A stretch of 9,157 nt of DNA from Syntrophomonadaceae bacterium (GTDB lineage: Bacteria > Bacillota > Syntrophomonadia > Syntrophomonadales > Syntrophomonadaceae): NCBI GenBank assembly GCA_012522705.1, contig JAAYJY010000066.1, positions 1-9,157 on the forward strand. The letters are read 5' to 3'. The notes under the pieces are model-generated. The model had not been told where the DNA came from. It did not search any database and worked only from the letters and a program-made list of their open reading frames with translations. The position numbers and the translations under genes are program-made. Shown here one piece after another: positions 6,592 through 9,157 of this stretch; within the stretch, counting starts at the first letter, position 1; every line of letters begins with the position of its first letter.

Positions 6592-7647
6592 TTGGCGATC
6601 GATATAGTAATGAATTGCATACTTGGGGGTGCCCGCACGGGTGCTTCGGATATACATATCATGGTGGACTCCCCGCCAGTATATAGGATCAATGGTCAGT
6701 TGGTCACCCGAGCGGAGGATACTTTGATAACGGAACCCGATATGATGGCTTTTGTCAACACCATACTGCCGCAGTCGGTAAGAGTCGGAGAGGTGATACA
6801 GACAGGGCAGAGGGACCTGGCAATATCCTTGCCGGATACCAACCGGGCACGGCTGAATGTTTATACCCGCCGAGGAAGTTGGGCGGCGGCAGTCAGGATA
6901 TTGCCCCGGGAGATACCGAATTTGGAAGTGCTGGGCCTGCCCATAGCAGTGAAGCAGATGGTAGCCGGGCCGGGCGGACTGTTGTTGGTCAGCGGAAGCA
7001 GCGGCAGCGGCAAATCGACCACCCTGGCTTCCCTGTTGGATTTCATCAACCATGAGCGCCCCTGTCACATCATAACCCTGGAAGACCCGGTGGAATACGT
7101 ACACAGCAACGCCCGGGCCATAGTAAATCAGCGGGAAATAGGCCGGGATGTATCCACATTTGCTCAAGGCCTGCGGGCTGCCCTGCGCCAGGATCCGGAC
7201 ATCATCATGGTCGGGGAGATAAGAGGTCTGGAGGAGGTTTCCATAGCCCTGACCGCAGCTGAGACTGGTCACCTGGTATTGGCTTCGGTCCATTCCGGCA
7301 GTGCGGTGCAAACCCTGGAGCGGATCATAGATGTGTTTCCGCCCCATCAACAACAGCAGGCCCGTAACCTGACCGCTCATACCTTGAACGGGATCATCCA
7401 CCAGAAACTGTTTCCCAGCCGGGAGGGCAGCGCTAGGGTCTTGGGCGCCGAAATATTGGTGATGACGGCGGCGATCAGGAATATGGTGCGGACCAACAAA
7501 AACCACTTGATCCAATCAGCATTGCAGACCGGAGCAGCCTACGGGATGGTGAGCATGAAAACATCGATACAGCGACTGTTGGACCAAAATAAGATATCCG
7601 CTCAGACCGCGTTTCAGGTGGCTGAACCAACGAGTAACTATGGATAA
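6592..7647 (+). CDS. pilT: Type IV pilus retraction ATPase PilT
   Basis: PilT is the cytoplasmic hexameric ATPase that powers pilus retraction and hence twitching. The 351-residue length matches the family. It lacks the zinc tetracysteine of PilB and carries the N-terminal PAS-like PilT region (ASDIHIMVDSPPVYRINGQL, about 18-37), Walker A GSSGSGKS (135-142), LEDPVEYVH, NQREIG, Walker B DPDIIMVGE with Glu209, His box with His234, DVFPPHQQQQ, and AIRNMVR (294-300), which corresponds to the PilT signature AIRNLIRE. Several usually conserved positions differ: GEIRG for GE(M/I)RD, ASVHSGSA for TLHTxSA, and GSSGSGKS for GPTGSGKS. The catalytic residues themselves are kept, so activity is expected. 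The TTG start at 6592 is chosen for its ribosome site; an ATG start at 6610 would remove six residues. It lies between pilB and pilC, three bases after pilB and 14 before pilC. Confidence 0.92.
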   Translation: MAIDIVMNCILGGARTGASDIHIMVDSPPVYRINGQLVTRAEDTLITEPDMMAFVNTILPQSVRVGEVIQTGQRDLAISLPDTNRARLNVYTRRGSWAAAVRILPREIPNLEVLGLPIAVKQMVAGPGGLLLVSGSSGSGKSTTLASLLDFINHERPCHIITLEDPVEYVHSNARAIVNQREIGRDVSTFAQGLRAALRQDPDIIMVGEIRGLEEVSIALTAAETGHLVLASVHSGSAVQTLERIIDVFPPHQQQQARNLTAHTLNGIIHQKLFPSREGSARVLGAEILVMTAAIRNMVRTNKNHLIQSALQTGAAYGMVSMKTSIQRLLDQNKISAQTAFQVAEPTSNYG

Positions 7648-7653
7648 GGAGGT
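7646..7653 (+). promoter_or_regulatory. Ribosome-binding site supporting the GTG start of pilC
   Basis: AAGGAGGT, a near-perfect anti-16S match, overlaps the pilT stop codon and lies eight bases before the GTG at 7662. It fixes the start and suggests coupling with pilT. Confidence 0.8.
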
Positions 7654-7661
7654 TCCAGGCG

Positions 7662-8873
7662 GTGAGATTTAGATATCAGGTCCGGGATACAGCCGGCACT
7701 GCTCGGGGTGGAGTTCTGGAAGCCGATCATAAAGAGGCTATGATAGCCGGGCTTTTACAGCAGGGATATGCCATTATCGCCCTTAAGGAGATGGCGGTAG
7801 ACCAATCCGGGCGCGCGCTGCACCGTCCTATCCGGGTCGAATCCCGGGAGTTGGCATCATTTACAGGGCAGCTGGCGGTAATGCTGACCGCCGGTCTGCC
7901 GTTACTGAACAGCCTGCATATCCTGCTCCAGCAGACCCGGGGAAGGGATCTGCAGCGGATTGTGGAGAGGGTGACCAGTGATGTCCGTTCCGGTTCAGGA
8001 TTGGGAGACGCTCTCGGCCAGCATCCCCAGGTGTTCCCGCCGATATATGTAAACACGATCCGGGCGGGTGAGGCCAGCGGAACTTTGGATACCGTGGTTC
8101 TGCAGTTGAGCAGCCATCTCGGCAAGTTCGAGACTTTCAACCGTAAGCTCAAATCAGCCTCAGCTTATCCGATTTTCACGGCTTTGCTGGCGGTGGCGAT
8201 CATGGTAATGATGATGACCTTTGTGATACCAAGATTTGCAGGCGTATTCGAGGCTTCTGGTGCTCAGCTGCCCTGGCTGACCCGGGTATTGCTGAATGCC
8301 GCCGGAAGCGGCCTGGAGCAGATGATGCTGGTCTTCTTGGGCATGGCAGGATTGATGCTGCTGCTGGTTAAATACTCGTTCCGCATCGAGGGTGGCAGAC
8401 GGTGGATGGATTCCCTAAAACTAAAAATGCCGGTCATCGGCGATTTGGAAAAAAAGAGGATAATGGTCGCTCTGACCAGCACTCTGGGCATGCTGCTCCA
8501 GGCCGGAGTGCCTCTGCTGAAGGCCTTGCAGGTGGCCGCCGGAACCATCACCAATTATCAAGGGCGGGAAGTTCTACAGAACGTGATCCGCAGCATCAGT
8601 GCCGGGGAGAGCCTGGCCGTCCCCCTCCGTCAGAGCGGATTGTTTCCGCCCATGCTCACCGATATGATCGCGGTGGGCGAGGCCACCGGCAGTCTGGATA
8701 CGGTCTTGGGTCAATTGGCGGAGTATTGCGAACGGGAATTGACTGACCGCCTGGAGAACCTGGCCCGGATGATCGAACCGCTGTTGATCCTACTGGTGGC
8801 GGTGATGGTTGGTGGAATAGTAATCGCTTTGCTGTTGCCGATGATGAATATGGTCAGCCTGGTAGGAATGTAA
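7662..8873 (+). CDS. pilC: Type IV pilus inner-membrane platform protein PilC (GspF family)
   Basis: PilC is the polytopic cytoplasmic-membrane platform on which PilB and PilT act to insert or remove pilin subunits. The 403-residue length is normal for the family. There is a short N-terminal segment (FRYQVRDTAGTARGGVLEADHKEAM, starting at residue 2), then two tandem T2SSF domains: the first, about 65-190, with FTGQLAVMLTAGLPLLNSL and FPPIYVNTIRAGEASGTLDTV; the second, about 265-395, with LTSTLGMLLQAGVPLLKAL and FPPMLTDMIAVGEATGSLDTV. The parallel wording shows the internal duplication typical of GspF/PilC. Predicted membrane helices lie at about 168-190, 217-239 and 373-399. The start is GTG with an excellent ribosome site. 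The gene ends 151 bases before a prepilin gene, matching the pilB-pilT-pilC-pilin order common in Gram-positive type IV pilus clusters. Confidence 0.96.
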   Translation: MRFRYQVRDTAGTARGGVLEADHKEAMIAGLLQQGYAIIALKEMAVDQSGRALHRPIRVESRELASFTGQLAVMLTAGLPLLNSLHILLQQTRGRDLQRIVERVTSDVRSGSGLGDALGQHPQVFPPIYVNTIRAGEASGTLDTVVLQLSSHLGKFETFNRKLKSASAYPIFTALLAVAIMVMMMTFVIPRFAGVFEASGAQLPWLTRVLLNAAGSGLEQMMLVFLGMAGLMLLLVKYSFRIEGGRRWMDSLKLKMPVIGDLEKKRIMVALTSTLGMLLQAGVPLLKALQVAAGTITNYQGREVLQNVIRSISAGESLAVPLRQSGLFPPMLTDMIAVGEATGSLDTVLGQLAEYCERELTDRLENLARMIEPLLILLVAVMVGGIVIALLLPMMNMVSLVGM

Positions 8874-8953
8874 CTGAATATATCCAGGCCAAAATCTTGG
8901 TGGGGCTGTAACCAGAGAATTCAAATCGAGGATTGTAAACCAAATGTAGCCGT

Positions 8954-8963
8954 TAAGGAGGTG
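8954..8963 (+). promoter_or_regulatory. Orphan, near-perfect Shine-Dalgarno sequence before a three-codon ORF
   Basis: TAAGGAGGTG lies six bases before ATG at 8970, an ideal initiation site. The ORF it serves reads only Met-Leu-Val before TGA (8979-8981). That stop is followed directly by another ATG (8982) opening a 22-residue frame that ends at 9050, inside the prepilin gene. It may be a regulatory leader or the remnant of a lost gene; the sequence alone does not decide. Confidence 0.45.
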
Positions 8964-8981
8964 GTGTATATGCTTGTCTGA

Positions 8982-9050
8982 ATGAAGCCAGTTGTAATCT
9001 TTGATTATAATGAGGAGGTACAAAGTGAGGGAAAGCGAATCGAAATGTGA
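8982..9050 (+). other. Possible 22-residue ORF overlapping the prepilin start
   Basis: The frame (MKPVVIFDYNEEVQSEGKRIEM) begins at an ATG that immediately follows the stop of the three-codon ORF at 8970, so reinitiation is possible. It runs through the prepilin ribosome site and 26 bases into that gene in another frame. No family is recognised. It could be chance, or a leader that couples or limits prepilin translation. Confidence 0.2.
9012..9019 (+). promoter_or_regulatory. Ribosome-binding site supporting the GTG start of the prepilin gene
   Basis: GAGGAGGT lies five bases before the GTG at 9025. An in-frame ATG at 9010 overlaps this site and has no ribosome site of its own, so GTG is preferred. 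Confidence 0.75.
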
Positions 9051-9157
9051 AACAGACAGGCAGAGGGGGTTCACCTTGGTGGAGTTGGTCATCGTGATGG
9101 CGGTCCTGGTAGTATTGGCAGCCATCGCCATACCAAGGTATAATGGGGTATTAAACG
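9025..9157 (+). CDS. Type IV prepilin, N-terminal part (3' end outside window)
   Basis: The first 44 codons of a type IV prepilin are present before the window ends. The leader MRESESKCETDRQRG (15 residues, charged) is followed by the class III cleavage signal G|FTLVEL, with Gly15 at -1, Phe at +1 and Glu at +5, and then a hydrophobic helix (VIVMAVLVVLAAIAIP) ending in the typical Pro and Arg-Tyr. Prepilin peptidase would cut after Gly15 and methylate Phe16. The position directly after pilC suggests a major pilin or a first minor pilin of the system. The leader is longer than that of the GspH-like prepilin at 396 and contains a Cys, which is slightly unusual. Major or minor status cannot be judged without the C-terminal domain. 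The GTG start is set by the GAGGAGGT site. Confidence 0.9.
   Translation, partial: MRESESKCETDRQRGFTLVELVIVMAVLVVLAAIAIPRYNGVLN

Noticed and set aside
6547..7515. A long open frame of about 320 codons on the minus strand opposite pilT
   Set aside because: It mirrors the codon structure of pilT, has no recognisable domain and a composition rich in Tyr, Gln and His, and lies wholly antisense to a confident gene. It is a shadow frame.
8893..8914. Imperfect inverted repeat (CAGGCC / GGGCTG) after pilC as a possible terminator
   Set aside because: Six-base stem with a mismatch and no T-run afterwards; too weak to call.
9006..9011. Perfect TATAAT hexamer just upstream of the prepilin gene
   Set aside because: No -35 element lies 16-18 bases upstream, and transcription from it would start at about the prepilin ribosome site, destroying it. 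Probably chance.
1..9157. Mobile elements, CRISPR array, tRNA or rRNA genes, defence island
   Set aside because: No transposase or integrase frame, no regularly spaced repeats, no tRNA-like cloverleaf and no defence-type domains were seen. The window is almost filled by biosynthetic and pilus genes.

Overview
The window reads as chromosomal DNA of an anaerobic Firmicute of the Clostridia class (Syntrophomonadales or Peptococcaceae-like is my best guess). Every gene lies on the + strand. Shine-Dalgarno sites are strong (GGAGG, AAGGAGG), GTG and TTG starts are common, genes overlap or nearly touch, and shikimate-pathway genes sit beside type IV pilus genes, an arrangement I associate with these clostridia. 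This taxonomic call is inference, as the window has no rRNA or other marker.

Region 1 (1-4776) is one tightly packed transcription unit. It holds the 3' half of aroE (shikimate dehydrogenase), a GspH/FimT-like minor prepilin overlapping the aroE end, a small membrane protein of the UPF0316 (DUF5698/DUF2179) family, aroC (chorismate synthase), aroK (shikimate kinase) and a long two-domain NAD synthetase (nadE). A rho-independent terminator at 4820-4858 closes the unit. AroE, AroK and AroC catalyse steps 4, 5 and 7 of chorismate synthesis; aroB and aroA are not in this window.

Region 2 (4859-5022) is an AT-rich intergenic stretch that presumably holds the promoter of the pilus genes, though I find no convincing -35/-10 pair.

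Region 3 (5023-9157) encodes the type IV pilus motor and platform: pilB (extension ATPase), pilT (retraction ATPase, TTG start) and pilC (inner-membrane platform, GTG start). After a 151-base gap comes the 5' end of a prepilin gene (GTG start at 9025, class III signal G|FTLVEL) that runs off the window. With the minor prepilin at 396 this supplies most of the cytoplasmic and membrane core of a pilus machine; prepilin peptidase and pilM/N/O are not seen here.

The most striking observation is in NadE. Its synthetase half looks intact, but the glutaminase (nitrilase-fold) half has lost the catalytic Cys (Gly at 151) and has Asp instead of the catalytic Glu (41), so it is predicted to be unable to hydrolyse glutamine. 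Secondary points are an AroE cofactor loop that suggests NAD(H) rather than NADP(H), a PilB without the usual N-terminal half of its MshEN-type region, a PilT with altered motif residues, and a very strong ribosome-binding site before a three-codon ORF just upstream of the prepilin gene. I did not find a mobile element, CRISPR array, defence system or structural RNA gene.
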